A DNA stretch of 64,000 nt from Acidimicrobiia bacterium (GTDB taxonomy: Bacteria; Actinomycetota; Acidimicrobiia; Spongiisociales; UBA5794): the NCBI GenBank assembly GCA_041393965.1, contig JAWKJB010000001.1, positions 124,001-188,000 on the forward strand, given 5' to 3'. Below, piece after piece: positions 7,296-14,692 of this stretch; the stretch's first letter is position 1, and every line of letters starts with the position of its first letter. Made by a program: the position numbers and the translations under genes. The notes beneath the pieces are model-generated. The model saw only the letters and a list, made by a program, of their open reading frames with translations, was not told the DNA's origin and did not search any database.

Positions 7296-8114
7296 TTACG
7301 CCTCTTCCGCCATCACCGTTGCCGTTCCAGTTACCAGGGTTTCCCCGTCTCGATCCAAGAACAAACGCACCGTATCACCATCGGCCGTTGCCTGCACCAT
7401 CGCCTGCTCGGCTGGGAACAGGGCGCTTTTGAACCGGACCTTCACACTCCGAATCCGTCCGTATGTGAGTGCCGCTTGGACCATCCAGCCCAACATCAGG
7501 AGCCCGTGCACAACAACGCCCGGCATCCCGGCCGACACTGCCGACGCATGGTCCCAGTGAAGAGGATTGAAGTCCCTCGTCGCCGCTGCGTACCGGACGA
7601 GATCGCTCCGGCTCGCCGACCGCAGCAGCGCCTCCCCGGACCGCTCGTTGCGAGCCACTTCCCACACACCGGGCTCGGTGTGCTCGTCGGGTGGCCGCTC
7701 AGCTGCACGATTGGACAAGAGGAAGGTCGAAACGGATCGCACCGTTACCTCGCCGCGCGACTCGGCCGTTGCCTCAAAGGTCACAAAGAACGAACCGCCG
7801 CGCTCGCGAACCTTGCTGATGGTTCCCGTGACGACCTGGTCCGTTCCGGCCCGGATCGGTGTGGAGTACTCGAACGACTGGTCGACATGCATGAGCGTTG
7901 CCGTGTAGGCGATGATCCGGGGGTCGTAGAGGAATCCGTCCGCAACGGCGAACAGCAACACCGAGGCGTATCCGGGTGGGGCTTCGTCGACCCACGCGGC
8001 CGGGTCGCCAGAAGTTGCGGTCACATACGCAGCCACCCCGTCGGCGGTCACCGCGACCTGGACCGGTCCGATCGTGTGACCGACGAGATCAGCTGGCGTG
8101 GGGTTGTCCGTCAT
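7296..8114 (-). CDS. HadA-HadB-like double-hotdog (3R)-hydroxyacyl dehydratase fusion
   Basis: The 272-residue protein contains two hotdog folds. The N-terminal MaoC/FAS1-like half begins LVGHTIGPVQVAVTADGVAAYV and includes HVDQSFEYSTPIRAGT. The C-terminal MaoC half carries the hydratase motif (YAAATRDFNPLHWDHASAV) and HGLLMLGWMV. In mycobacteria separate hadA, hadB and hadC lie between rpmG and trpT-secE-nusG; here one gene occupies the equivalent place, so it is probably a fused HadAB acting on acyl thioesters. That function is inferred from family and synteny. ATG at 8114 is used; GTG at 8123 is an alternative. It appears cotranscribed with the sigma/anti-sigma pair. Confidence 0.85.
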   Translation of the reverse strand: MTDNPTPADLVGHTIGPVQVAVTADGVAAYVTATSGDPAAWVDEAPPGYASVLLFAVADGFLYDPRIIAYTATLMHVDQSFEYSTPIRAGTDQVVTGTISKVRERGGSFFVTFEATAESRGEVTVRSVSTFLLSNRAAERPPDEHTEPGVWEVARNERSGEALLRSASRSDLVRYAAATRDFNPLHWDHASAVSAGMPGVVVHGLLMLGWMVQAALTYGRIRSVKVRFKSALFPAEQAMVQATADGDTVRLFLDRDGETLVTGTATVMAEEA

Positions 8115-8290
8115 CGCCGCCACGGTAGCGATTCCAGACCGTTCACGGTGAGGCCCGCTGCGGCGCCCTCGTGGGCAGCCGCCATTCCTGGCTCTCGGCC
8201 CGTGCGGGTTTGGTCACCGAGGACACGAAGGAGTGGACGGTCTCCGATAGGTGTCCGCTGGTAGGGTGAGACATCGATCAAGGAGAACCG

Positions 8291-8662
8291 ATGGCGGCGA
8301 ATACTTGGACGATCAACTTCCTGCCGAACGACGGGGGTCGTTTCACCGGGAAACTCGCCCTCACCGAGACCGACCTCATCTTCAAGTGCCTGTACGACTC
8401 AAGCAACGCGGAGATCATCAAGGGAATCGGTACGACCTTGGGGGCATTCGCGGCCAGCGGAGGCCACGCCTCCTATTTCCACGACACCGAAACCGACTTT
8501 GGGTTCACCCTCCCGCGATCGGACATCGCAGGAGCCCGGATAACGAAGAAGCGCCTCATGAAGCAGGCCGTGGTCACGATGAAGGATGGATCCGAGTTCG
8601 TGTTCGACTACGGAATGTTGAACCCGAGAAACCTGGTGAGCGCGATCAACGGCGAGAGCTAA
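8291..8662 (+). CDS. hypothetical protein, possible PH/GRAM-like beta domain
   Basis: The 123-residue cytoplasmic protein has a good ribosome site (AAGGAGA, 6 nt before ATG). Alternating strands such as FTGKLALTETDLIFK and ITKKRLMKQAVVTMKDGSEF suggest a single PH- or GRAM-like beta barrel, which is a guess from pattern only. I do not recognise a specific family. A plausible -10 box TAGGGT precedes it near 8264. It is the only plus-strand gene between rpmG and tRNA-Trp, and its stop codon overlaps the rpmG stop tail to tail. Confidence 0.7.
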   Translation: MAANTWTINFLPNDGGRFTGKLALTETDLIFKCLYDSSNAEIIKGIGTTLGAFAASGGHASYFHDTETDFGFTLPRSDIAGARITKKRLMKQAVVTMKDGSEFVFDYGMLNPRNLVSAINGES

Positions 8663-8820
8663 CGCGTTTCTCTGTGAGGAGTTTGCTCACGACACCACTT
8701 GCAGAACTTCTTCAACTCGAGGCGGTCCCTCGTGTTGGTCTTGTTCTTCGTGGTGACATAGTTGCGCCGTTTACACGACTCGCAGGCGAGCGTGATCGGC
8801 GGTCGCTTATCACTGGCCAT
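8659..8820 (-). CDS. rpmG: 50S ribosomal protein L33
   Basis: This 53-residue L33 is read from ATG at 8820 to TAG at 8659. The family core NYVTTKNKTNTRDRLELKKF (residues 20-39) is visible, with two CxxC pairs (CESC at 13-16, CKWC at 40-43), so this is the zinc-binding C+ form. It lies downstream of tuf, with a 7-bp repeat array (8841-8890) in between. Its position upstream of hadAB and trpT-secE matches the actinobacterial rpmG2 locus. Confidence 0.96.
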   Translation of the reverse strand: MASDKRPPITLACESCKRRNYVTTKNKTNTRDRLELKKFCKWCREQTPHRETR

Positions 8821-8840
8821 TGGTTCTCACTTCGTTCGAA

Positions 8841-8890
8841 TGTTCACGGTTCACTGTTGACTGTTGACTGTGAACTGTTGACTGTCTACT
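8841..8890. repeat. heptanucleotide tandem array, family B (GTNNACN)
   Basis: Seven contiguous 7-bp units of the type GTTCACG, GTTCACT, GTTGACT, GTGAACT and GTCTACT lie between tuf and rpmG and run across the tuf stop codon. Some units are reverse complements of others, so the array could fold into a hairpin. Related arrays are at 11911-11973 and 38225-38251. Confidence 0.85.
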
Positions 8891-10076
8891 CAATGATTTT
8901 GGTGACTCGGCCTGCACCAACCGTGCGGCCACCTTCACGAATCGCGAACCGTAACCCTTCATCCATCGCGATCGGTTTCCCCAATGTGACCGTCATCTCA
9001 GTGTTATCACCAGGCATCACCATCTCAGTCCCAGACGGCAACGCAACCGCACCCGTCACATCCGTTGTACGGAAATAGAACTGGGGCCGATACCCATCAA
9101 AGAACGGATTGTGACGCCCACCCTCATCTTTGGTCAACACATACACATTGGCCTCAAACACCGTATGGGGCGTAATCGAACCAGGAGCCGCCACCACCTG
9201 ACCACGCTCAACATCATCTTTGCCAATACCCCGCAACAACAACCCCACATTGTCACCAGCACGACCCTCATCTAACAACTTACGGAACATCTCAATCCCC
9301 GTCACCGTCGTGGTCTGCGAATCACGCAACCCAACAATCTCAACCTGATCCCCCACCTTGAGCGTCCCAGACTCAATCCGGCCCGTCACCACCGTGCCAC
9401 GACCCGTAATCGAAAACACATCCTCAACCGGCATCGCAAACGGCTTATCCGTATCACGAACCGGCTCTTCAATATACGAATCCACCGCAGCCATCAACTC
9501 AACAATCGCCTCAGCAGCAGACGCATCCCCCTCCAACGCCTTCAACGCAGAACCCCGCACCACCGGCACCTCATCACCAGGAAACTCATACTCAGACAAC
9601 AACTCACGAACCTCAAGCTCCACCAGATCCAACAACTCATCGTCATCAACCTGATCAACCTTGTTCATAAACACCACCAACGCAGGCACCCCAACCTGAC
9701 GAGCCAACAACACATGCTCACGCGTCTGAGGCATCGGACCATCAGCAGCAGACACCACCAAAATCGCCCCATCCACCTGCGCAGCACCCGTAATCATGTT
9801 CTTGACATAATCCGCATGCCCCGGCATATCCACATGCGCATAATGCCGATTCTCCGTCTCATACTCCACATGAGCAATCGCAATCGTGATCCCCCGCTCA
9901 CGCTCCTCAGGCGCCTTATCAATATCCTCAAACGCCGTAAACACAGACGACCCAGACCCAGACTCAGCCAACACCTTCGTAATCGCAGCCGTCAACGTCG
10001 TCTTCCCATGATCAATATGACCCATCGTCCCAACATTCACATGCGGCTTCGACCGCTCAAACTTCTGCTTCGCCAT
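8886..10076 (-). CDS. tuf: elongation factor Tu
   Basis: The 396-residue protein is complete EF-Tu. It starts MAKQKFERSKPHVN and has G1 GHIDHGKTTL (residues 19-28), G3 DMPGHADYVKNM, G4 NKVD, domains 2-3 and the ending RTVGAGRVTKIIE. It delivers aminoacyl-tRNA to the ribosome. The ATG at 10076 has GGAGG about 8 nt upstream; the frame extends further only through tRNA-Met. Codon use differs from all neighbours: T- and G-ending codons (GGT, GCT, GTT, TTG, CGT) dominate instead of C-ending ones. Confidence 0.98.
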   Translation of the reverse strand: MAKQKFERSKPHVNVGTMGHIDHGKTTLTAAITKVLAESGSGSSVFTAFEDIDKAPEERERGITIAIAHVEYETENRHYAHVDMPGHADYVKNMITGAAQVDGAILVVSAADGPMPQTREHVLLARQVGVPALVVFMNKVDQVDDDELLDLVELEVRELLSEYEFPGDEVPVVRGSALKALEGDASAAEAIVELMAAVDSYIEEPVRDTDKPFAMPVEDVFSITGRGTVVTGRIESGTLKVGDQVEIVGLRDSQTTTVTGIEMFRKLLDEGRAGDNVGLLLRGIGKDDVERGQVVAAPGSITPHTVFEANVYVLTKDEGGRHNPFFDGYRPQFYFRTTDVTGAVALPSGTEMVMPGDNTEMTVTLGKPIAMDEGLRFAIREGGRTVGAGRVTKIIE

Positions 10077-10115
10077 CGTCAGGTCCTCCCGAACCGGTCC
10101 GTACTGTCGTGTGCG

Positions 10116-10189
10116 TAGCGGCGGGCAGACTTGAACTGCCGACCTCGCGATTATGAGTCGCGCGCTCTCACCAGCTGAGCTACGCCGCC
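10116..10189 (-). tRNA. tRNA-Met(CAT), elongator type
   Basis: The minus-strand cloverleaf has acceptor GGCGGCG/CGCCGCT (closing G-T pair), anticodon loop CTCATAA reading CAT, T loop TTCAAGT and discriminator A. No CCA is encoded. It lacks the three G-C pairs of an initiator anticodon stem (CGCGA/TCGCG), so elongator Met is favoured; a lysidine-modified Ile tRNA is the alternative. Confidence 0.93.
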
Positions 10190-10270
10190 ATATTCGCCGC
10201 TCTCGCGATGAATCGTCAGGCACCCGCCCGACACATCCCGGACATCACCGGGACAGAACGGGAGTATATG

Positions 10271-10390
10271 CCAGTCAGATGTCAGACTTCAGATGCCAGA
10301 TGCCAGATGTCAGATGCCAGATGCCAGACGCCAGATGTCAGATGCCAGATGCCAGATGTCAGATGCCAGATGTCAGATGTCAGATGTCGG
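10271..10390. repeat. heptanucleotide tandem array, family A, second locus
   Basis: About 17 nearly unbroken 7-bp units are seen, mainly CAGATGC and CAGATGT with single variants (CAGACTT, CAGACGC). It lies in the gap between tRNA-Met and the 3' end of marR. The repeat is the same as at 2310-2502, without the CTGTTGT block. Confidence 0.9.
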
Positions 10391-10440
10391 ACTGCGTCGA
10401 AGGATCGCGAGGTGGCGACACGGGAATCAAGCGCGGGATG

Positions 10441-10959
10441 TCAGCCTTCTCCGAGATTCGAGCCTGTCGAGCGGGCTGGAACGAGGGCCGAGAGCGCATT
10501 GCCGCCAACCCGGCGTGCGAGTTTTCCGAGTAGCACCTCAAGTCGGGCAAGTTCCTCACCGGTGAGGTGTGACCCGACGTGTTCCTCAATCCCTCGGAGG
10601 TGGACACGACCTGCTTCTGTGAACACTTCTGCGCCCCTGGGTGTGAGCGCAACGAAGGTTCCCCGGCGGTCGGAGGCGCAAGAGCGACGTTCGACGAGGC
10701 CATCGGACTCGAGTCGATCGATGAACCGAGTGGTCGCGCTACGGCTCAACCCGATCTGATCTGCGAGATCGCTTGGCCGCATCGACGCCTCATCGGACTG
10801 GGCGAGAATCAGAAGGATGGAGTACCACTCGAGGGATATGCCCATTTCATCGCTCATCTCGCGGGAAAGGACGGTGTTCACCCGCGTGAAGGCTGTCATC
10901 ACGCTTCTCCACGCGTCCGATGCGGGCGTGGACTTCATCTTCACCGTCGTCATGTTCAT
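10441..10959 (-). CDS. MarR-family transcriptional regulator
   Basis: The protein has 172 residues from ATG 10959. A MarR winged helix-turn-helix is clear: MRPSDLADQIGLSRSATTRF as recognition HTH and the wing signature SDRRGTFVALTPRG. MarR proteins are dimeric repressors relieved by small phenolic or oxidant ligands. The gene is divergent from yceI, and three TTGC-N5-GCAA palindromes lie between them. The upstream ATG at 10989 would start inside the first palindrome, so 10959 is preferred. Confidence 0.92.
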   Translation of the reverse strand: MNMTTVKMKSTPASDAWRSVMTAFTRVNTVLSREMSDEMGISLEWYSILLILAQSDEASMRPSDLADQIGLSRSATTRFIDRLESDGLVERRSCASDRRGTFVALTPRGAEVFTEAGRVHLRGIEEHVGSHLTGEELARLEVLLGKLARRVGGNALSALVPARSTGSNLGEG

Positions 10960-10976
10960 GACCCTAGAGAATATGG

Positions 10977-11033
10977 TTGCATAATGCAATCATCTAGGAT
11001 ATAGTTGCACATAGCAATCATTGCTGATAGCAA
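10977..11033. promoter_or_regulatory. marR-yceI divergent control region: three TTGC-N5-GCAA operators and a promoter
   Basis: Three palindromes share the form TTGC-N5-GCAA: 10977-10989 (TTGCATAATGCAA, perfect), 11005-11017 (TTGCACATAGCAA) and 11021-11033 (TTGCTGATAGCAA, perfect outside a 3-nt centre). On the plus strand a near-consensus promoter runs through them: TTGCAT at 10977-10982, 17-bp spacer, TATAGT at 11000-11005. Binding of the divergently encoded MarR protein would block the yceI promoter; this is inferred from position. Confidence 0.75.
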
Positions 11034-11048
11034 CTACAGGAGGATGCA

Positions 11049-11630
11049 ATGTCAACAACAACCCAGAATCCCACCCGCACGGTCGATGGCGCCACGGTCC
11101 CTGCCGTCGGTAAGTGGGATATCGATGGCTCCCATACCTCAGCGGAATTCGTGGCCCGCCACTTGATGGTCACGAGAGTCCGCGGCGGTTTCGGTTCCAT
11201 TGCGGGCACGGTCGATGTAGCAGAGGACCCAACCGATTCCGTGGTCGAGGTCACGATCGACACCGCGTCGATCACGACCGGAGACGATGAGCGTGATGCT
11301 CATCTCAAGTCCGCCGACTTCTTCGATGTCGAGAATCATCCCGAGATGAAGTTCGTATCAACGGCAGTGCGTGCCGCCGGGTCATCTTGGATCCTTGAAG
11401 GCGATCTCACCATCAAGGGTGTCACAAGGCCCGTGACCCTTGACTTTGACTTCGCCGGTGTTGCCACCGACCCGTGGGGAAACCAGAAGGCTGCCTTCTC
11501 GGCGACCACCACAATCAACCGAGAGGACTGGGATCTGAGCTGGAACGTTGCCCTCGAAACCGGCGGCGTGCTCGTCTCGAAGAAGATCAACATCGAGATC
11601 GAGATGCAAGCTGCTCGGTCACGCAGCTAG
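11049..11630 (+). CDS. YceI-family lipid-binding protein
   Basis: The 193-residue YceI-like beta-barrel protein has the typical opening (GKWDIDGSHTSAEFVARHLMVT, about residues 21-42), SADFFDVENHPEMKFVST and a C-terminal KKINIEIEMQ. Members bind polyisoprenoid or other lipophilic molecules; the ligand here is unknown. There is no clear signal peptide, so it is probably cytoplasmic. The ribosome site ACAGGAGG is strong. It is probably controlled by the divergent MarR protein. Confidence 0.93.
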   Translation: MSTTTQNPTRTVDGATVPAVGKWDIDGSHTSAEFVARHLMVTRVRGGFGSIAGTVDVAEDPTDSVVEVTIDTASITTGDDERDAHLKSADFFDVENHPEMKFVSTAVRAAGSSWILEGDLTIKGVTRPVTLDFDFAGVATDPWGNQKAAFSATTTINREDWDLSWNVALETGGVLVSKKINIEIEMQAARSRS

Positions 11631-11831
11631 CAAACGGAGATGTAGCAAGGGGTGGGTCACCCCGCCCGTTGCGTCGCGCTTGCCCGATGCATCGGCGAGG
11701 TCCCGACCCATCCCCACAGCTCCGACCAACCCACCCCACAATGAGTACCCAGATCGGGCGCCACTCGGAACCGCGTCTTGCAGCTCGTACATGGTGATCA
11801 TCGAGTCGAGACGCACCGCGTGAAGTAGCAA

Positions 11832-11906
11832 TGGAGCCTCCTCCGGGATTTGAACCCGGGACCCCCTCCTTACCATGGAGGTGCTCTGCCACTGAGCTAA
11901 GGAGGC
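11832..11906 (-). tRNA. tRNA-Thr(GGT)
   Basis: The minus-strand cloverleaf has acceptor GCCTCCT/AGGAGGC, anticodon loop ATGGTAA reading GGT, T loop TTCAAAT and an encoded TCCA end. It is the only tRNA in the window with a genomic CCA. Confidence 0.97.
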
Positions 11907-11910
11907 CGGA

Positions 11911-11973
11911 GAGTTCACGGTCTACCGTTCACAGCTAACAGTCAGATCGACTGTGAACTGTAAACGGTGAACG
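11911..11973. repeat. heptanucleotide array, family B, inverted halves
   Basis: Units GTTCACG, GTCTACC, GTTCACA, GCTAACA on the left and GTGAACT, GTAAACG, GTGAACG, GTGAACT on the right are largely reverse complements of each other across a short spacer. The array fills the gap between tRNA-Thr and tRNA-Tyr and could form a long imperfect hairpin in the precursor. Confidence 0.8.
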
Positions 11974-11987
11974 GTGAACTTCCTACG

Positions 11988-12069
11988 TGCTGGGAGGAGG
12001 ATTTGAACCTCCGAAGGCTTCGCCGGCAGATTTACAGTCTGCTCCCTTTGGCCGCTCGGGCATCCCAGC
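11988..12069 (-). tRNA. tRNA-Tyr(GTA)
   Basis: An 82-nt class II tRNA with a long variable arm (CCGGCGAAGCCTTCGG region). Acceptor GCTGGGA/TCCCAGC, anticodon loop CTGTAAA reading GTA, T loop TTCAAAT, discriminator A. It precedes tRNA-Thr in the direction of transcription. Confidence 0.97.
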
Positions 12070-12171
12070 GCAGGGGCGAGGATACTGCCTCGAACTGTGT
12101 GTCGCTTCTTCGGTTATCTGGGCAGATCCCGAACCGCGTCCGCACCCCTGGCTCACGGCGACTCCTGGACC

Positions 12172-13029
12172 TCAGCGGATACCCGACGCCATGCGGTGGA
12201 GGCGCGCGATGCGCTCCTCGATGGGAGGGTGCGTCGAGAACATCTTCGACATCCGGCCGGGACCGCGCGAGCCGAATGCCTTGAGCGGATCGGCGATGAA
12301 CAGCTGGGACACGGCAGGGTTGACCTGCATCGGATGACGGGCCGTTCCCATACTGATCTTTTCGAGCGCACTCGCAAGTGCAAGGGGCGAGCCGGTCGAC
12401 TCGGCTCCGTCGTGGTCCGCCTCGAACTCCCGCGAACGGCTGATCGCCATCTGGATCAGGGCAGCAGCGATCGGGGCGAGGATCATCGCAACGAGTCCGA
12501 CGATCGCGGTCGCACCGTTGTCCCGACGCCGACCCATGCCACCCCAAAACGCCATCCTTGCAAGGAGCGTGAGCGCGGCGGCGATGGTTGCTGCGATGGT
12601 CGAGATGAGAATGTCACGGTTCTTGACATGCGCGAGCTCGTGCCCGAGAACTCCCTCGAGTTCACGATGATCCAAGATGTCGAGGATGCCGGTCGTAACG
12701 GCAACGGCAGCGTGCCGCGGGCTGCGCCCCGTGGCGAAAGCGTTCGGTTGGGGCGAGTCGATGAGGTAGATGTCCGGCATCGGCATCCTCTCGCGCTGCG
12801 CGAGGGATGACACGATCTGATACACATCGGGGAGCTCGTGGGCCTCGACCGGCGTTGCACGAGCCGACTTGAGTGCGATCTTGTCGGAGAAGAAGTACAT
12901 CGCAAAGTTGAAGACGACCGCAAAACCGAGGGCGATGATCCCGCCCGAGGTGCCACCGATCAGGTAACCGACACCGATGAACAGCGCCCCGAGGAACGCA
13001 AGGAGCGCCGTCGTCTTGAGGTTGTTCAT
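12172..13029 (-). CDS. htpX: membrane zinc metalloprotease HtpX
   Basis: The 285-residue M48 peptidase has two N-terminal membrane helices (about 7-25 and 29-48). The active-site HELAH is at residues 130-134, two further hydrophobic segments lie around 143-195, and the downstream Glu ligand region SREFEADHDGA follows. It degrades misfolded membrane proteins on the cytoplasmic face. It is monocistronic here, with 82 bp to the next gene. Confidence 0.96.
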   Translation of the reverse strand: MNNLKTTALLAFLGALFIGVGYLIGGTSGGIIALGFAVVFNFAMYFFSDKIALKSARATPVEAHELPDVYQIVSSLAQRERMPMPDIYLIDSPQPNAFATGRSPRHAAVAVTTGILDILDHRELEGVLGHELAHVKNRDILISTIAATIAAALTLLARMAFWGGMGRRRDNGATAIVGLVAMILAPIAAALIQMAISRSREFEADHDGAESTGSPLALASALEKISMGTARHPMQVNPAVSQLFIADPLKAFGSRGPGRMSKMFSTHPPIEERIARLHRMASGIR

Positions 13030-13112
13030 GCAATCAGCGTATCAACCGGTGCCTGATATCTCGCCGTCGGTTCGAACCTTCGCACCGAACCACGGTGGAT
13101 TCCGTCCGTAGC

Positions 13113-14162
13113 TCAATCCACGCGGGAAATCCGTTCGGCCGTCACGACCGCGAACCCCCCGAAACCTGCTGGGTCGAGTAGCGCGCGGAGGGCGAGTCCG
13201 TCGGATCGAGCCTTCAGCTGACCCATCACATCACCCGCCTTGGCGCAGGCAATCTCCTGCTGTTTCAGACGGTCGAGGGTCTCTTGCGCGCCGAGTGACC
13301 GGAGGAAGTCGCTCTGGAGCTGCGACTCGACATCTGCTCCCGCCGTGGTAGCGACCGAGGCCACGGCATCGGTGTTGACATCGACCGTGATGTCGGTCTC
13401 TCCGGGGTGACGCAGGTAGTCGAAACCGGTGCGTTGGCGGCGATAGGTACGAACAACCTCTCCGGGGGGCCTGGCTGCGAGCTCATCAGCGACGCCGCCG
13501 TAGTCGAACACGACAAGCGCCACCTCATCGAACGCCTCGAACACTTGAGCGACCAGGTCGGATGCCCGAAGCTGTACCGAAGCAACGGTGCCCACGGGAA
13601 CACTGCCGATATGTTCGGAGGCCCAACTTGCGACCTCCGGCCGAACGGAAAGATCGACGAGACAGAGCGACCCGTCGTCGGCACCAACGGCCACCTCGAT
13701 CCATCCCTCTGGCGTCCGGCGAACGATCGCAGCCGGAATGTTGTCGAGGACCTCGTTCATCACGACGACCGCCCCCTTCGCAGCGATCTCCCCAATCGAC
13801 CGGACGGCCTTCGTACCGGGTATCGAAGCAATGATGCCTTCCCGCGCCGGCCTCGACCGCTCGATGACATAGGTATCGATCCCGCCGACGACCCCGAGCA
13901 TCGGGCCGAGGAGGGCACCTGTCCCGCCCCCGATCTCGACGACGATCCAATCGTCTCGGATTCGGGCCTTCGCCCACTCCCCAACCAAGGTACCGAACAG
14001 CGGACTGATCTCGGGCGCCGTCACGAAGTCCGCGGTGGCACCGGGCCCGCCTCGGCCTGCTGCGAAGAAGCCGTGGTTCTCGTCGTAGAGACACATCTCC
14101 ATGAACACATCGAAGGGCATCGGCCCGGAGGCCTCGATGTGTTCGAGAATCTGCGAAAGCAT
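13113..14162 (-). CDS. MidA/NDUFAF7-family SAM-dependent methyltransferase
   Basis: The 349-residue protein matches the COG1565 family. It has the N-terminal FMEMCLYDENHGFFAAG segment, an SAM motif VVEIGGGTGALLGPML, VVMNEVLDNIPAAIV and a C-terminal region with DFLRSLGAQETLDRL. The mitochondrial member NDUFAF7 dimethylates an arginine of the complex I 49-kDa (NuoD) subunit and is required for assembly. The presence of two complex I operons in this window fits a similar role, which is inferred. Start ATG 14162; the gene is divergent from the HIT gene with 23 bp between starts. Confidence 0.85.
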   Translation of the reverse strand: MLSQILEHIEASGPMPFDVFMEMCLYDENHGFFAAGRGGPGATADFVTAPEISPLFGTLVGEWAKARIRDDWIVVEIGGGTGALLGPMLGVVGGIDTYVIERSRPAREGIIASIPGTKAVRSIGEIAAKGAVVVMNEVLDNIPAAIVRRTPEGWIEVAVGADDGSLCLVDLSVRPEVASWASEHIGSVPVGTVASVQLRASDLVAQVFEAFDEVALVVFDYGGVADELAARPPGEVVRTYRRQRTGFDYLRHPGETDITVDVNTDAVASVATTAGADVESQLQSDFLRSLGAQETLDRLKQQEIACAKAGDVMGQLKARSDGLALRALLDPAGFGGFAVVTAERISRVD

Positions 14163-14185
14163 CCAAGAAAGTGTAGGTTCGCACC

Positions 14186-14662
14186 ATGACAGCCGACGAT
14201 TGCGCCCTCTGTGCCGGTTCGGCAATGGACGAAGCACTGATGCGAACCGAGGTGTGGTCGGACTCCCTTTGGCGGCTGACCACCGCCGAGTACACGGAGG
14301 TTGCCGGATTCTCCTACCTCGAACCGCGCCGTCACATCGCCGATATCACGGAACTCGACGGTGACGAAGCAACCACGCTCGGGCCGACCATCGCAGCGGC
14401 ATCGAAGGCCATCAAGGAAGCAACGGGTGGGGAGCTCGTGTATGTCTATGTGTTCGGAAACGGCATCGATCATCTTCACATCCACCTCGCCCCATGGCGG
14501 GAGATCGGTAGCCCGCTCGTAGGCGAGATGATCAAAGGCGCCCGTCACCTCACCCGCCTGCCCTCAGGGGCCGAAGTGCTCGTCTCGGACCGTTACCCGC
14601 TCGTTGACCATGAGATCTCCCTCGCGGCGATCGCCGACATCCGCGACCGACTGAATCCGTAG
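14186..14662 (+). CDS. HIT-domain protein
   Basis: The 158-residue protein has an N-terminal CALC motif and the histidine triad HLHIHLAP (about residues 96-103). HIT proteins are nucleotidyl hydrolases or transferases acting on dinucleotides or adenylated compounds; the substrate is not evident. ATG at 14186, divergent from the MidA gene. Confidence 0.88.
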   Translation: MTADDCALCAGSAMDEALMRTEVWSDSLWRLTTAEYTEVAGFSYLEPRRHIADITELDGDEATTLGPTIAAASKAIKEATGGELVYVYVFGNGIDHLHIHLAPWREIGSPLVGEMIKGARHLTRLPSGAEVLVSDRYPLVDHEISLAAIADIRDRLNP

Positions 14663-14692
14663 ACGGCCCGGCAGCTCACCGCGCACCGCGAA

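Noticed and set aside
6192..8264. A 690-residue plus-strand ORF
   Set aside because: It runs antisense to the AbiEi-like gene, anti-sigma, sigma and hadAB genes; the product is Arg/Pro-rich with no domain, as expected of a GC-rich shadow frame.
9714..10118. A 134-residue plus-strand ORF rich in Arg, His and Ile
   Set aside because: It is antisense to the conserved N-terminal part of tuf, and its composition reflects the unusual tuf codon bias.
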